The position numbers were made by a program, and so were the translations under genes. A stretch of 64,000 nucleotides of DNA from Lentihominibacter hominis (lineage in GTDB: Bacteria; Bacillota; Clostridia; Peptostreptococcales; Anaerovoracaceae): NCBI RefSeq assembly GCF_014385065.1, contig NZ_JACRTA010000002.1, forward strand, positions 186,001-250,000, given 5' to 3'. Of this stretch, positions 1 to 9,465 are shown piece after piece; the first letter of the stretch is position 1, and every line of letters begins with the position of its first letter. The notes below the pieces were generated by a model that saw only the letters and a list, made by a program, of their open reading frames with translations, ran no database searches and was not told the DNA's origin.

Positions 1-1853
1 ATGATATGGCAGACAGGCTCAAGTATGTAGAGAAAGTTGATGAGGAGATATCGCTTACGCCTGAGATGATAAGAACTGCAGTGTGGATGAGAAATCGATA
101 TTTGTGCAGGTATATAGATGCGATAAAGTGTTTTACTCCTGTAGGAAGCAAAGCAAAAAGAGGAGTTCGTAAAGATCCGTTCAGTGAAAGACAGGGAGAA
201 GAATATTCCTTAAAAAAATTGACTAACCAGCAGACATCTGCGATGGAGCGCATAGGGAATGCTGTGAAAAGAGGAAAACATGATAGATTTCTTATACATG
301 GTGTTACAGGAAGCGGGAAAACTGAAATATATATTCGAACAGCCGAGATTGTATTAGCTGAGCAGAAAAAAGTTATTGTACTGGTGCCTGAAATATCTCT
401 TATGACTCAAATAATAGACAGGTTTATAGGTAAATTCGGATATGAGAGTATTGCGGTGCTTCACAGCAGGCTTTCTCTTGGAGAACGGTATGATCAATGG
501 AAAAAGATCAGAGATGATAAGGTGAAGATAGTAATAGGGGCAAGATCAGCTGTTTTTGCTCCGCTTGAGAACATCGGACTGATAGTGGTGGATGAAGAGC
601 ATGAGTCAACATATAAATCGGATCACACACCGAAATATGATACTATAGAAGTTGCAGTAAAGCGACTTCAGGATAAGGATAATAAGGGTATATTAATACT
701 GGGGAGTGCTACTCCGTCCGTATCCACTTACAGCAGAGGAAAAGAGGGCATATATAAGATAATAAAGCTTACAGAAAGATATAATAAAGTTGATATGCCA
801 CATGTTGCAGTCGTGGATATGAGGGCTGAATTAAAGAACGGAAACAAGTCAATAATCAGCAGAGAACTTTATCGCAAAATGAAAGAAAAGCTTGAAGACG
901 GGAAGCAGGTTATGCTGTTTCTCAACAGAAGAGGATATTCAACTTTTATATCATGCAGGGAATGCGGATATGTGGCGAAATGCCCTGCTTGCGGACTGTC
1001 TCTTACTTACCATAAGAAGACAGGCAGCGCTGTATGTCATTACTGTGGATACAGTCAGGGTGCATTGAATCGGTGCCCTGAGTGCGGAAGTAAATATATA
1101 AGGTATTTTGGCAGTGGTACGGAAAAAGTAGAGGAAACTATTTTAGAATTGTTTCCTGAATTTTCAGTAGAAAGGATGGATCTTGATTCCGTAAGAAAAA
1201 AAGGGGAGTTGGATCGCAAAATAAGGGATTTCAGAAAAGGAAAGACTGATATTCTTATAGGTACACAGCTTATAGCAAAGGGACTTGATTTTAAAAATGT
1301 AGGCTTGGTTGGGATAATTTCGGCAGATGTTTCATTGAATATACCTGATTTCAGATCTCCTGAGAGAACTCTTCAGCTCATCATCCAAGCTTCGGGACGA
1401 GCAGGCAGAGGAAGTGAGAAAGGCAGTGTGGTGATACAGACATACAGTCCTGAGCATTATGCTCTGGAGTTTGCTTCCAGACAGGATTATGAAGGGTTTT
1501 ACAATACCGAGATACAGTTTAGAAAATATATGGGATATCCACCTTACAGCGATATGTTTCAGATAGTGTTTTCTTCAGATGATCGGGAAGCGGCTCTTGC
1601 TGGAGCAGAGGACTGGTACGAGAGGATAAAGGAGCTTCTTCCGGAAGATGAAAGAGGAAATGTTTTTTCTCCTCAGGAAGCGTATATGAGCAAGATAAAG
1701 GAAACATACAGATTTTCAATGCTCATAAAATGTTTAAGAGGCAAAAGGAAAAAATATTCTGATCTGATAATTTCGCTGAAGGAACAGGACAGAAAAAACA
1801 GAAAGAAAAAATATACAGCGGTAGTAGATATAAATCCATACAGTTTTGTTTAG
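1..1853 (+). CDS. priA: Primosomal protein N' (PriA helicase), 5' end cut by window edge
   Basis: PriA is the superfamily 2 DNA helicase that recognises abandoned replication forks and directs reloading of the replicative helicase. The frame is open to the left edge, so the gene starts outside the window; about 615 residues are visible against 730-830 usual for the family, so the N-terminal DNA 3'-end binding domain is missing. Visible parts are the Walker A motif GVTGSGKTE (about residue 99 of the visible part), the DEEH box, and a zinc-binding region with paired cysteines (CRECG, CPACG, CHYCG, CPECG, nt about 955-1100) followed by helicase motifs V and VI (IAKGLDF, QASGRAGR). It opens the housekeeping operon; def follows 12 nt later. 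Confidence 0.96.
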   Translation, partial: DMADRLKYVEKVDEEISLTPEMIRTAVWMRNRYLCRYIDAIKCFTPVGSKAKRGVRKDPFSERQGEEYSLKKLTNQQTSAMERIGNAVKRGKHDRFLIHGVTGSGKTEIYIRTAEIVLAEQKKVIVLVPEISLMTQIIDRFIGKFGYESIAVLHSRLSLGERYDQWKKIRDDKVKIVIGARSAVFAPLENIGLIVVDEEHESTYKSDHTPKYDTIEVAVKRLQDKDNKGILILGSATPSVSTYSRGKEGIYKIIKLTERYNKVDMPHVAVVDMRAELKNGNKSIISRELYRKMKEKLEDGKQVMLFLNRRGYSTFISCRECGYVAKCPACGLSLTYHKKTGSAVCHYCGYSQGALNRCPECGSKYIRYFGSGTEKVEETILELFPEFSVERMDLDSVRKKGELDRKIRDFRKGKTDILIGTQLIAKGLDFKNVGLVGIISADVSLNIPDFRSPERTLQLIIQASGRAGRGSEKGSVVIQTYSPEHYALEFASRQDYEGFYNTEIQFRKYMGYPPYSDMFQIVFSSDDREAALAGAEDWYERIKELLPEDERGNVFSPQEAYMSKIKETYRFSMLIKCLRGKRKKYSDLIISLKEQDRKNRKKKYTAVVDINPYSFV

Positions 1854-1865
1854 GAGGAGAGGCTG

Positions 1866-2345
1866 ATGGCACTGAGAAATATAGTAAAAGAAGGCGATGT
1901 TATACTGAGGAAGCATTGCAGAGAAGTGGACAAAGTAGATGACAGAATCAGAATGATACTGGATGATATGGTAGAGACTATGAGAGACGCTAACGGTGTT
2001 GGTCTTGCGGCACCTCAGATAGGAATGATGAGACGTATATTTGTGGCTGAACCTGAACCGGGCGAAGTTTATTATTTCGTAAATCCTGAGATCACAGAGA
2101 AAGAAGGTAGTCAGGAAAGCGAAGAAGGCTGTCTTTCTGTGCCTGGATATTCGGGGCTTGTGGAAAGGCCTGAAAGAATAACCATAAAAGGTTTGGACAG
2201 GGATGGAAGACCTCAGGAGTATAAGTTTGAAGGCTTTAAGGCGGTAGTCATGTGCCATGAGTTTGATCATTTGGATGGAATACTGTATATAGACAAAGCA
2301 AAAGAAATGTATCAATTGCCAACAGAGGAGAACGAGGGTAAATGA
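1866..2345 (+). CDS. def: Peptide deformylase
   Basis: This metalloenzyme removes the formyl group from the N-terminal methionine of nascent proteins. All three family motifs are present: GVGLAAPQIG, EEGCLSVPG with the metal-binding cysteine, and HEFDHLDG with the HExxH-type metal ligands (HEFDH). The length of 159 residues is normal for type I enzymes. The start is set by an AGGAGG ribosome binding site just before it. The stop overlaps the fmt start (ATGA), so the deformylase and the transformylase that creates its substrate are probably translationally coupled. Confidence 0.97.
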   Translation: MALRNIVKEGDVILRKHCREVDKVDDRIRMILDDMVETMRDANGVGLAAPQIGMMRRIFVAEPEPGEVYYFVNPEITEKEGSQESEEGCLSVPGYSGLVERPERITIKGLDRDGRPQEYKFEGFKAVVMCHEFDHLDGILYIDKAKEMYQLPTEENEGK

Positions 2346-3268
2346 TGAAAGTTGTATATATGGGCACACCGGATTTTGCAGTTCCTGCGCTGCAGAAACT
2401 TTATGATGAAGGATATGAGATTCCCTTTGTGGTCACACAGCCTGACACATCAAGGGACAGAGGCAGGAAAGTAAAGTTTTCGGCGGTAAAGGAAAAGGCT
2501 TTGGAGCTGGGAATAAAAGTTTTGCAGCCTCAGAAAGTTAAAAATGATAAAGAGTTTATAGATATATTAAAACATACGAAGCCTGATCTTATAGTAGTTG
2601 CGGCTTATGGACAGATACTTTCTAAAGAGATTCTGGATATACCTCAAAAGGGATGCATCAATATTCATGGATCACTGCTCCCGAGATTTAGAGGGGCTGC
2701 TCCTATACAAAGAGCTATAATGGCGGGAGATAAGGAAACAGGTATAACCATAATGTATATGGAAGAGGGGCTTGATACAGGGGATATGCTTTCTAAGAGA
2801 TCAACTCCTATTGCGAATAAAACAGGGCGCCAGCTTCATGATGAACTGGCTCGTATGGGAGCAGAGCTTTTGGCAGATACTATCCCTAAGCTTGATATAA
2901 TAAAAGGTGAGAAGCAAAACGATGAAGAATCCACTTATGCTTCCATGATTTCAAAGAATGAAGGTTGTATAGATTTTTCGAAGTCGCCGGGCGAAATAGA
3001 ACGTATAATAAGGGCTTTTGATCCATGGCCTGGAGCATATACTTATTATGAGAATAAAATGATGAAACTTTGGAAAGCAGAGGATTTGGCGGTTGAAACC
3101 GATGAAGTGAACGGTACTGTATTGGGAGCCGGCCCGGATGGGCTTGATATAGCAGCGGGTGGTAAAGTGCTCAGAGTTACTCAGATACAGATGTCGGGTA
3201 AAAAAAGAATAGAAGTCAAAGAATATTTAAAAGGCAATTCCATTGAAATTGGAAGGGTTTTAGGATAA
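2342..3268 (+). CDS. fmt: Methionyl-tRNA formyltransferase
   Basis: It formylates initiator Met-tRNA using 10-formyl-THF. The N-terminal Rossmann-type formyltransferase domain shows the signature SLLPRFRGAAPIQRAI with its catalytic HGS (about residues 108-125) and the LDTGDML segment; a C-terminal OB-like tRNA-binding domain completes a normal 308-residue protein. The gene begins with two consecutive ATG codons; the first overlaps the def stop by 4 nt. The 10-formyl-THF donor could be supplied by the fhs-fchA-folD operon near 58-61 kb of this window. Confidence 0.97.
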   Translation: MMKVVYMGTPDFAVPALQKLYDEGYEIPFVVTQPDTSRDRGRKVKFSAVKEKALELGIKVLQPQKVKNDKEFIDILKHTKPDLIVVAAYGQILSKEILDIPQKGCINIHGSLLPRFRGAAPIQRAIMAGDKETGITIMYMEEGLDTGDMLSKRSTPIANKTGRQLHDELARMGAELLADTIPKLDIIKGEKQNDEESTYASMISKNEGCIDFSKSPGEIERIIRAFDPWPGAYTYYENKMMKLWKAEDLAVETDEVNGTVLGAGPDGLDIAAGGKVLRVTQIQMSGKKRIEVKEYLKGNSIEIGRVLG

Positions 3269-3292
3269 AATTAAATCCGGAGGGGGAATTAT

Positions 3293-3997
3293 ATGTATTT
3301 TGGGGTATTTGATCCTACGTTTATAATATTGATACCTGCTATTATATTTGCTTTATATGCGCAGGCTAAGGTGAAAAATGCTTATAGAAAGTATTCGGGA
3401 ATAGAAAACAGAAGAAGAATAACAGGAAGACAGGCGGCGAGGATGATTCTGGACAGCAACGGACTTCAACATGTTTCCATAGAAATGGTGGCGGGGACTC
3501 TTACAGATCATTATGATCCGTCTAAGGATATAATGAGACTGTCCAGCCAGGTTTACAATGGTACATCTATAGCTTCTGTAAGTATTGCGGCACATGAGTC
3601 CGGCCATGCGATACAGGATGGTACATCTTATGGATTTTTGAAATTCAGAAATGCCATAGCCCCTGTAGTGAGCCTTGTTTCGACGGTATCCTGGCCGCTG
3701 ATGCTGATAGGTCTTTTAATAATATGGCAGGGGAACAGAGCTACGGGGAATTTTATATTTGATCTGGGGATCATATTCTTTGCCGCGGTTGTTTTGTTTC
3801 ATACGGTTACACTTCCGGTGGAACTTAATGCAAGTAAAAGAGCTATAAAACAGCTTGTAGATTTAAATATCGTAGATGATCAGGAAGCCAGAGGTTCCAA
3901 AAAGGTATTGTCCGCAGCGGCGATGACATATGTAGCTGCATTGGCTACATCAATAGCTAATTTAATCAGAATTTTAATGATTAGGGGGCGCGACTGA
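3293..3997 (+). CDS. Membrane zinc metallopeptidase, YugP type (Zn_peptidase_2)
   Basis: Membrane-anchored neutral zinc peptidase family (PF04298, B. subtilis YugP). The N terminus is a hydrophobic segment (FDPTFIILIPAIIFALYA), the HExxH zinc motif is AAHESGHAIQ at about residue 100, and two further hydrophobic stretches follow (about residues 121-145 and 155-175). The physiological substrate of the family is not established. An AGGGGG ribosome binding site supports the ATG start. The gene sits between fmt and rsmB, as is common in Clostridia, and its stop overlaps the rsmB ATG by one base. Confidence 0.9.
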   Translation: MYFGVFDPTFIILIPAIIFALYAQAKVKNAYRKYSGIENRRRITGRQAARMILDSNGLQHVSIEMVAGTLTDHYDPSKDIMRLSSQVYNGTSIASVSIAAHESGHAIQDGTSYGFLKFRNAIAPVVSLVSTVSWPLMLIGLLIIWQGNRATGNFIFDLGIIFFAAVVLFHTVTLPVELNASKRAIKQLVDLNIVDDQEARGSKKVLSAAAMTYVAALATSIANLIRILMIRGRD

Positions 3998-5289
3998 TGG
4001 ATGCAAATCGAAAAACAGCGTATTTATCGCTTGTAGACGTGGAGTCTAAGAAAGCGTTTTCAAATTTGGCGATCAACCACCAGGTAATAATCAATAAGCC
4101 TAATTCACAGGGCTTTGTAAGGGAACTTGTATATGGAGTTCTTGAGAGCAAACTTACTCTTGATTATTATATAGATCAGCTTTTAAATGACGGTATAGAA
4201 AGCCTGAAGATACCCGAGCTTACTATAATCAGAATGGGTATATATCAGCTTGGATGTATGAATTCAGTGCCGGAGTACGCTGCTGTCAATGAGAGCGTAA
4301 TGCTGGCAAAGAAATATTGCAGAAGTAAGAGTGGGCTTATAAATGGAGTGCTGAGAGAGTATCTCAATAAAAAGATGCAGCTTAGGCTACCTGACAGAGC
4401 TGATGATGAAGTAAAATATCTGTCGATCAAGTATTCTTATGCGCCTTGGATAGTCGAACTTTGGCTTGAATATTATAATGTTGATTTTGTAGAAGAACTT
4501 ATGCGGGCGGGGAATGAAACTCCTCCTATGACCATACGACTTAACTGGCTGAAGATAATGAAAAAGGATCTCATTGCCAAGCTGGAGGAACAGGGTTTTG
4601 AGGTCAGTGAAGGAAAGCTTTGCCAGAATGCTCTTAATGTGAAAGGCAACAGACTGTTAGAAACAGAAATGTATAAGTTAGGTATGTTTACTCCTCAAGA
4701 TGAAAGCTCTATGCTGGTAGCTGAAAAGGTTGCGCCCAAGCATGGCGAGACAGTTATGGATGTATGTGCAGCCCCGGGAGGCAAAACTACAGCTATAGCT
4801 GAGAGAATGAATAATACAGGAAAGATCATAGCTTCGGATATTTACAGAAGAAAGCTTGATCTGATAGATAAAGAAGCGAGGAGATTAGGCATAACCAATA
4901 TAGAAACAAGATCATGGGATGCTACCAGAGTGGACTCTTCGATGTTACATAGAGCTGACAGAGTTCTGGTAGACGCTCCATGCTCGGGATTAGGTGTAGT
5001 AAGAAGAAAGCCTGAGATAAAATATAAGGCTTTTACGGAAGAAATGGATCTGCTGCCAAAAAAACAGCTGGCTATACTTTCTGCTTCTTCGAATTATGTC
5101 AAACCGGGCGGAACACTGGTATACAGTACATGTACTATAAACCCGGCTGAAAACGAGAAAGTCACAGATGCGTTTCTAAAAAGGAATCCGTCTTTTGAAA
5201 AGGTGGAAAGAACGCTTCTGCTGCCTAATATAAACGGAACTGATGGATTTTTTATATGTGTCATGAAACGAGATGACAGTCTGTTATAG
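3997..5289 (+). CDS. rsmB: 16S rRNA (cytosine-967-C5)-methyltransferase
   Basis: RsmB methylates C967 of 16S rRNA with S-adenosylmethionine. The first 140 or so residues form a NusB-like RNA-binding domain; the C-terminal part is the Fmu methyltransferase with SAM-binding VCAAPGGKTTAIAE, the DAPCSGLG motif carrying one cysteine, and YSTCTINPAENE carrying the catalytic cysteine. Length (430) is typical. The usual Firmicutes neighbour rlmN, expected just downstream, is absent; prpC follows directly after 32 nt. Confidence 0.96.
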   Translation: MDANRKTAYLSLVDVESKKAFSNLAINHQVIINKPNSQGFVRELVYGVLESKLTLDYYIDQLLNDGIESLKIPELTIIRMGIYQLGCMNSVPEYAAVNESVMLAKKYCRSKSGLINGVLREYLNKKMQLRLPDRADDEVKYLSIKYSYAPWIVELWLEYYNVDFVEELMRAGNETPPMTIRLNWLKIMKKDLIAKLEEQGFEVSEGKLCQNALNVKGNRLLETEMYKLGMFTPQDESSMLVAEKVAPKHGETVMDVCAAPGGKTTAIAERMNNTGKIIASDIYRRKLDLIDKEARRLGITNIETRSWDATRVDSSMLHRADRVLVDAPCSGLGVVRRKPEIKYKAFTEEMDLLPKKQLAILSASSNYVKPGGTLVYSTCTINPAENEKVTDAFLKRNPSFEKVERTLLLPNINGTDGFFICVMKRDDSLL

Positions 5290-5321
5290 GTCCGCAATTA
5301 AAGTGAAAGGCGAAAGCAGTA

Positions 5322-6050
5322 ATGGTACAGATTGGATTTAAATGTAATAAAGGTATTGTTCGTGAGAAAAACGAAGATGCTTGTTTTGTTATCCCCAGTC
5401 AGGATGTGTATATTGTGGCTGACGGTGTAGGCGGCAATAATTCTGGAGAAGTTGCCAGCAGAACGGCTGTCAGTGAAATAGCCCACTATGTCAATAATAA
5501 CGATCTGCAAGAATTTAAGGAACCGGACGATATATTCGGTTTTTTTTCGGAGGCTATAGAAAGTGCTAATGAAAAGATATATAGATTGGGAATAGAAAAT
5601 GAAGACAATAGGGGAATGGCGACTACAATTGTATTGGCATACATTTTCAAAGGGGTTGCCTATATAGCAAACTTAGGGGACAGCAGAGCATACTTGTTTA
5701 GAGACGGGATGCTCAGCAGAATCACCAAGGATCATACTTATGTGAATGAGCTGATAGATAAGGGAGTCATTACAGAAGAAGAGGCAGAAAATCACAAACA
5801 AAAGAATGTGATAACAAAGGCTCTTGGCGCTGATAAATTTGTGGAACCGGATTTTTATAGGCTTGAGGTTTCAAGAGATGATATTCTGATGCTGTGTTCA
5901 GATGGACTTTACGGAGAAGTTTCTCCGGAAAACATGGCAGAGATACTGGAGAGAGATGAAAGTATGAATGATATTTGCACACAGCTTGTGGATGAGGCGC
6001 TGCAATGCGGCGGGAGAGATAATATCACAGTGGTTTGTTTGAAGATATAG
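5322..6050 (+). CDS. prpC: PP2C-type serine/threonine phosphatase PrpC
   Basis: Manganese/magnesium-dependent phosphatase that opposes the PrkC kinase encoded immediately downstream. Metal-binding and family motifs are visible: VREKNEDA, DGVGGNNSGE, LGDSRAYLF, CSDGLYGE and GGRDNITVV. There is no membrane segment, so it is cytosolic. The prpC-prkC-rsgA order is the standard signalling cassette for cell-wall growth, germination and stationary-phase control in Firmicutes. Confidence 0.95.
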   Translation: MVQIGFKCNKGIVREKNEDACFVIPSQDVYIVADGVGGNNSGEVASRTAVSEIAHYVNNNDLQEFKEPDDIFGFFSEAIESANEKIYRLGIENEDNRGMATTIVLAYIFKGVAYIANLGDSRAYLFRDGMLSRITKDHTYVNELIDKGVITEEEAENHKQKNVITKALGADKFVEPDFYRLEVSRDDILMLCSDGLYGEVSPENMAEILERDESMNDICTQLVDEALQCGGRDNITVVCLKI

Positions 6051-6070
6051 ATGATTTATAGGAGGAAGTT

Positions 6071-7822
6071 ATGAGCAATAAAGTTCTTGCAGGCAGATAT
6101 GAACTGTTTGAGCGGATAGGCGAGGGCGGAATGTCGGTGGTATACAAAGCGAAGGATAAACTTCTTAATCGTTTTGTTGCTATAAAGATATTGAAGCCTC
6201 AATTTATCAATGACAGCAAATTCATAGACAGTTTCAGGAGAGAGTCTCAGGCGGCTGCAAGCATGTCGCATCCCAATATAGTTAATATTTATGACGTGGG
6301 AAGAGAAGGAAACATTCACTACATAGTAATGGAGCTTATAGAGGGAAAAACTCTCAGTGATTATATCAAAGAACAGGGGGCCATGTCCTATCCCAAGGTG
6401 ATAGCGCTGTCAAAACAGATAGCTGCAGCATTGGCTTTCGCACATAAGAATCATATAATACACAGGGACGTAAAACCTCATAATATAATGATAACACCTA
6501 ACGGTACCGCTAAGATAACGGATTTTGGTATAGCAAAAGCAGTTAATGCAGCTACTATTGTGGATAATACGGACGGTATTATAGGCTCTGTACATTATTT
6601 TTCCCCTGAACAGGCAAGGGGTGGATATGTGGATGAGAAATCGGATATATATTCTCTTGGTATCGTAATGTATGAAATGATTACAGGAAGAGTTCCTTTT
6701 GACGGAGATAATCCTGTAAATATTGCTCTCATGCATATAAACGGAGAAATGGTTCCTCCGTCAAAACTGGTGGATGGAGTTCCGCCTGCTCTTGAACATA
6801 TAATTCTGAAATGTACAGATAAGTATCCGGTGAACAGATATGCTTCCGCCGAAGAACTGATAGAGGCGTTGAATAATCTTGAATTTGTAGGAAGCGTAGT
6901 AGGTGATTCTGTGCTGATGGGCGGGGCTACAGGTACGATGAACAATATAAAAGGCGGAAACGGACCTATAGCAGAGACTGATTACGATGACGGCGAAGAT
7001 TACGATGAGGCTGAAGACGAAAAGAACGGCAGAAAACGTAAGAAAAAGCCTATGGATAAAAAGAAAAAGATGATTATTATAATCGCATCGGTGGCTGGGG
7101 CCATTGTGCTTGGACTGATCGTAGCATTTGCCGCAGGTATTTTCGGCGGTGAGGAGATAGAAGCGCCTGATTTTAAAAATATGACACTGGAAGAGGCAAA
7201 GGATGCTGCTAAAGAATATGATCTTAAAATTAAAAAGGCTGATGAAGTTGTAAGTGAAGACGTAGAAAAAGGAAAAATCGTTTCTCAGGATCCTAAGGCC
7301 GGAACTAAGATAAAAACGGGAAGTACTGTGAAAGTCAATATAAGCAAAGGACTTGGTGATGGAGATGTACCTGATCTTACTGGTAAGATGCAGGATGAAT
7401 TGGCTTCATATCTTGAAGCGGCAGGGTTCACATTGGGATCTGTGACAGAAGAGGCGAGCGAGGAAGAGGCAGGTACTGTTTTGAGACAGGATCCTAAGGC
7501 GGGTTCAACGGCTGAGAAAGGTACAGCCATAAATGTAGTTGTCAGTGATGGGTCTAAAGCGAAAGCGGTAGTTCCTTATCTTGTCGGTAAAAGTTTGGGA
7601 GATGCTCAAGCAGCTCTTCTCAATGCAGGTCTTTCGGTAGGAAGCATAAGTTATGATTACAGCAGTACTTATGCCGAAGGAGAAGTAATGTGGCAGCAGT
7701 ATGATGCAAATGCACAGCTTGATAAGGGTACATCTGTAAAGATAAGAGTAAGTAAGGGCAACAAACCTGAAGAGACTACTGCGCCTACAGAACCTTCAAA
7801 AGACGATGAAGATGAAGAGTAA
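6071..7822 (+). CDS. prkC: Membrane Ser/Thr kinase with three PASTA domains (PrkC)
   Basis: Eukaryotic-like kinase that senses muropeptides or lipid II through extracellular PASTA repeats. Residues 1 to about 270 are the kinase domain: glycine loop GEGGMSVV, lysine in VAIKIL, catalytic HRDVKPHN at about 131-138, DFG, and SPEQARG. An acidic then lysine-rich juxtamembrane stretch leads to one transmembrane helix at about 333-356. Three PASTA repeats (about 364-430, 431-498, 499-567) follow, then a Thr/Pro/acidic tail. An AGGAGG site precedes the ATG. The 3' end overlaps rsgA by 17 nt. Confidence 0.96.
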   Translation: MSNKVLAGRYELFERIGEGGMSVVYKAKDKLLNRFVAIKILKPQFINDSKFIDSFRRESQAAASMSHPNIVNIYDVGREGNIHYIVMELIEGKTLSDYIKEQGAMSYPKVIALSKQIAAALAFAHKNHIIHRDVKPHNIMITPNGTAKITDFGIAKAVNAATIVDNTDGIIGSVHYFSPEQARGGYVDEKSDIYSLGIVMYEMITGRVPFDGDNPVNIALMHINGEMVPPSKLVDGVPPALEHIILKCTDKYPVNRYASAEELIEALNNLEFVGSVVGDSVLMGGATGTMNNIKGGNGPIAETDYDDGEDYDEAEDEKNGRKRKKKPMDKKKKMIIIIASVAGAIVLGLIVAFAAGIFGGEEIEAPDFKNMTLEEAKDAAKEYDLKIKKADEVVSEDVEKGKIVSQDPKAGTKIKTGSTVKVNISKGLGDGDVPDLTGKMQDELASYLEAAGFTLGSVTEEASEEEAGTVLRQDPKAGSTAEKGTAINVVVSDGSKAKAVVPYLVGKSLGDAQAALLNAGLSVGSISYDYSSTYAEGEVMWQQYDANAQLDKGTSVKIRVSKGNKPEETTAPTEPSKDDEDEE

Positions 7823-8750
7823 AGGCGTTAAGTGCAGCGGCTGTCTGGAAGGGCTGATTGTAAAGGGTATCGCCGGGTTTTATTATGTAAAATCCGGCGA
7901 TACAGTTTATAGGTGTAAAGCGCGGGGAATATTTAAACAGCGCGATATTAAACCTGCAGTAGGCGATAAAGTTGTTATCGAAGTAATACCTGATAATGAT
8001 GACAGTCTTATAGTAGATATGTTACCGAGAAAAAACAGTTTTATAAGACCATTTGTTGCGAATGTGGACTGTTTCATAATTGTAGCTGCGGCGGCAAGGC
8101 CGTCTCCGGCGCCTATAGTGATAGATAAATTTCTTGTGATGGCAGAAAAGTCCGGAACAGATATAGTTATTTGTATCAATAAGTGTGATATGGCTGATTC
8201 TTTGCAGAGTAAGAAAGCCGAAAAAGCTGAAGAAAATATAGAGCTGCTTAAAAATATCTACAGTTCTTTGTATCCGGTAGTGTGTCTTGACAGTAAGAAC
8301 GGAATTGGTTTTGACGAGCTGAAAAAACTCATAAAAGGCAAAGCTTCTGCTTTGGCAGGACCTTCGGGAGTGGGAAAGTCGACAATACTAAACAGGCTTA
8401 TTCCTGAAGCAGGTGCAGAGACTGGCAAAGTAAGTGAAAAATCACAGCGCGGCAGGCATACTACGAGACATTCAGAACTGTTTACCATAGATGTTAAGAC
8501 AGGGACTATGATTTTCGATACTCCCGGGTTTACATCATTTGATGTTCTCGAGGCTGGCGAGGAAGAACTTCAACATTTTTTTCCGGAGATAATGCACAGT
8601 GCGGCAGCCTGTAGATACAGCAATTGCAGGCATGTGGCTGAACCCGGATGTGGCGTTGCAAAAGCTCTTTCAGAGAATAAGATAAGCGAAAGCAGATACG
8701 AATCATATGTATCTATGCTTGATGAAATAAAAAAATCTAAACAATATTAA
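7806..8750 (+). CDS. rsgA: Ribosome small-subunit GTPase RsgA
   Basis: Circularly permuted GTPase acting in late 30S maturation. An N-terminal OB domain (to about residue 75) is followed by permuted motifs in the order G4 (NKCD, about 124), G1 (GPSGVGKST, about 185) and G3 (DTPG), and then a C-terminal zinc-binding set (CRYSNCRHVAEPGC). Two in-frame ATG codons, 6 nt apart, lie inside the prkC end and neither has a good ribosome binding site, so translation is probably coupled to prkC. Length 314 is normal. Confidence 0.95.
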   Translation: MKMKSKGVKCSGCLEGLIVKGIAGFYYVKSGDTVYRCKARGIFKQRDIKPAVGDKVVIEVIPDNDDSLIVDMLPRKNSFIRPFVANVDCFIIVAAAARPSPAPIVIDKFLVMAEKSGTDIVICINKCDMADSLQSKKAEKAEENIELLKNIYSSLYPVVCLDSKNGIGFDELKKLIKGKASALAGPSGVGKSTILNRLIPEAGAETGKVSEKSQRGRHTTRHSELFTIDVKTGTMIFDTPGFTSFDVLEAGEEELQHFFPEIMHSAAACRYSNCRHVAEPGCGVAKALSENKISESRYESYVSMLDEIKKSKQY

Positions 8751-8775
8751 ACAGCGTTGACAGGAGGAACTTAAT

Positions 8776-9429
8776 ATGATACAGCTGGCGCCATCCATAT
8801 TATCGGCAGATTTTTCAAGGCTTGGGAAAAGTGTGGAAACAATAGAAAAAGCAGGGGCGCATTTGATACATGTGGATGTTATGGACGGGCATTTTGTACC
8901 TAATATAAGCTTTGGGTCGGCGGTAATGAAGAGTCTTGCCGGGAAGACGTCGATGGCTTTTGATGTTCACTTGATGATAGAGGAGCCTGATAGATATCTT
9001 GAAGATTTCGTTACGGAACAGACAGAATATATAACAGTACATCAGGAAGCCTGCGTGCATTTGAACAGAACTCTTCAGCATATAAAATCTCTGGGAGTAA
9101 AAGCAGGAATTGCACTTAATCCTGCAACTCCTTTGTCAGTGTTGGAATATTGCTTGGAAGATGTGGACATGGTTTTGATAATGTCAGTGAATCCGGGGTT
9201 TGGAGGACAGAGGTTTATTCCTTCAGCATTAAATAAAGTAAAAAGGCTTTACAGAATGAAGAATGAAAGAAACCCCAAGCTTAAGATAGAGATTGACGGA
9301 GGGATAAATCTTTCAAATGTAAGATCTGTGACTGATGCCGGAGTGGAAATAGTAGTTGCCGGTTCATCAGTTTTCGGTTGCGAAGATGTGGCAGGCAGTG
9401 TGAAAAAATTCATTACTGAGTTTAAATAA
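8776..9429 (+). CDS. rpe: Ribulose-phosphate 3-epimerase
   Basis: TIM-barrel epimerase of the pentose phosphate pathway interconverting ribulose-5-phosphate and xylulose-5-phosphate. Signature segments are APSILSADFSRLG at the N terminus, HVDVMDGHFVPN with metal and catalytic residues, MSVNPGFGGQ, and EIDGGI with the catalytic aspartate. Length 217 is standard, and AGGAGG precedes the ATG. It lies downstream of rsgA, as in most Firmicutes. Confidence 0.97.
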   Translation: MIQLAPSILSADFSRLGKSVETIEKAGAHLIHVDVMDGHFVPNISFGSAVMKSLAGKTSMAFDVHLMIEEPDRYLEDFVTEQTEYITVHQEACVHLNRTLQHIKSLGVKAGIALNPATPLSVLEYCLEDVDMVLIMSVNPGFGGQRFIPSALNKVKRLYRMKNERNPKLKIEIDGGINLSNVRSVTDAGVEIVVAGSSVFGCEDVAGSVKKFITEFK

Positions 9430-9465
9430 GAGGAATTTGCTTATTTTAATGTTAAGGAGGGCAAT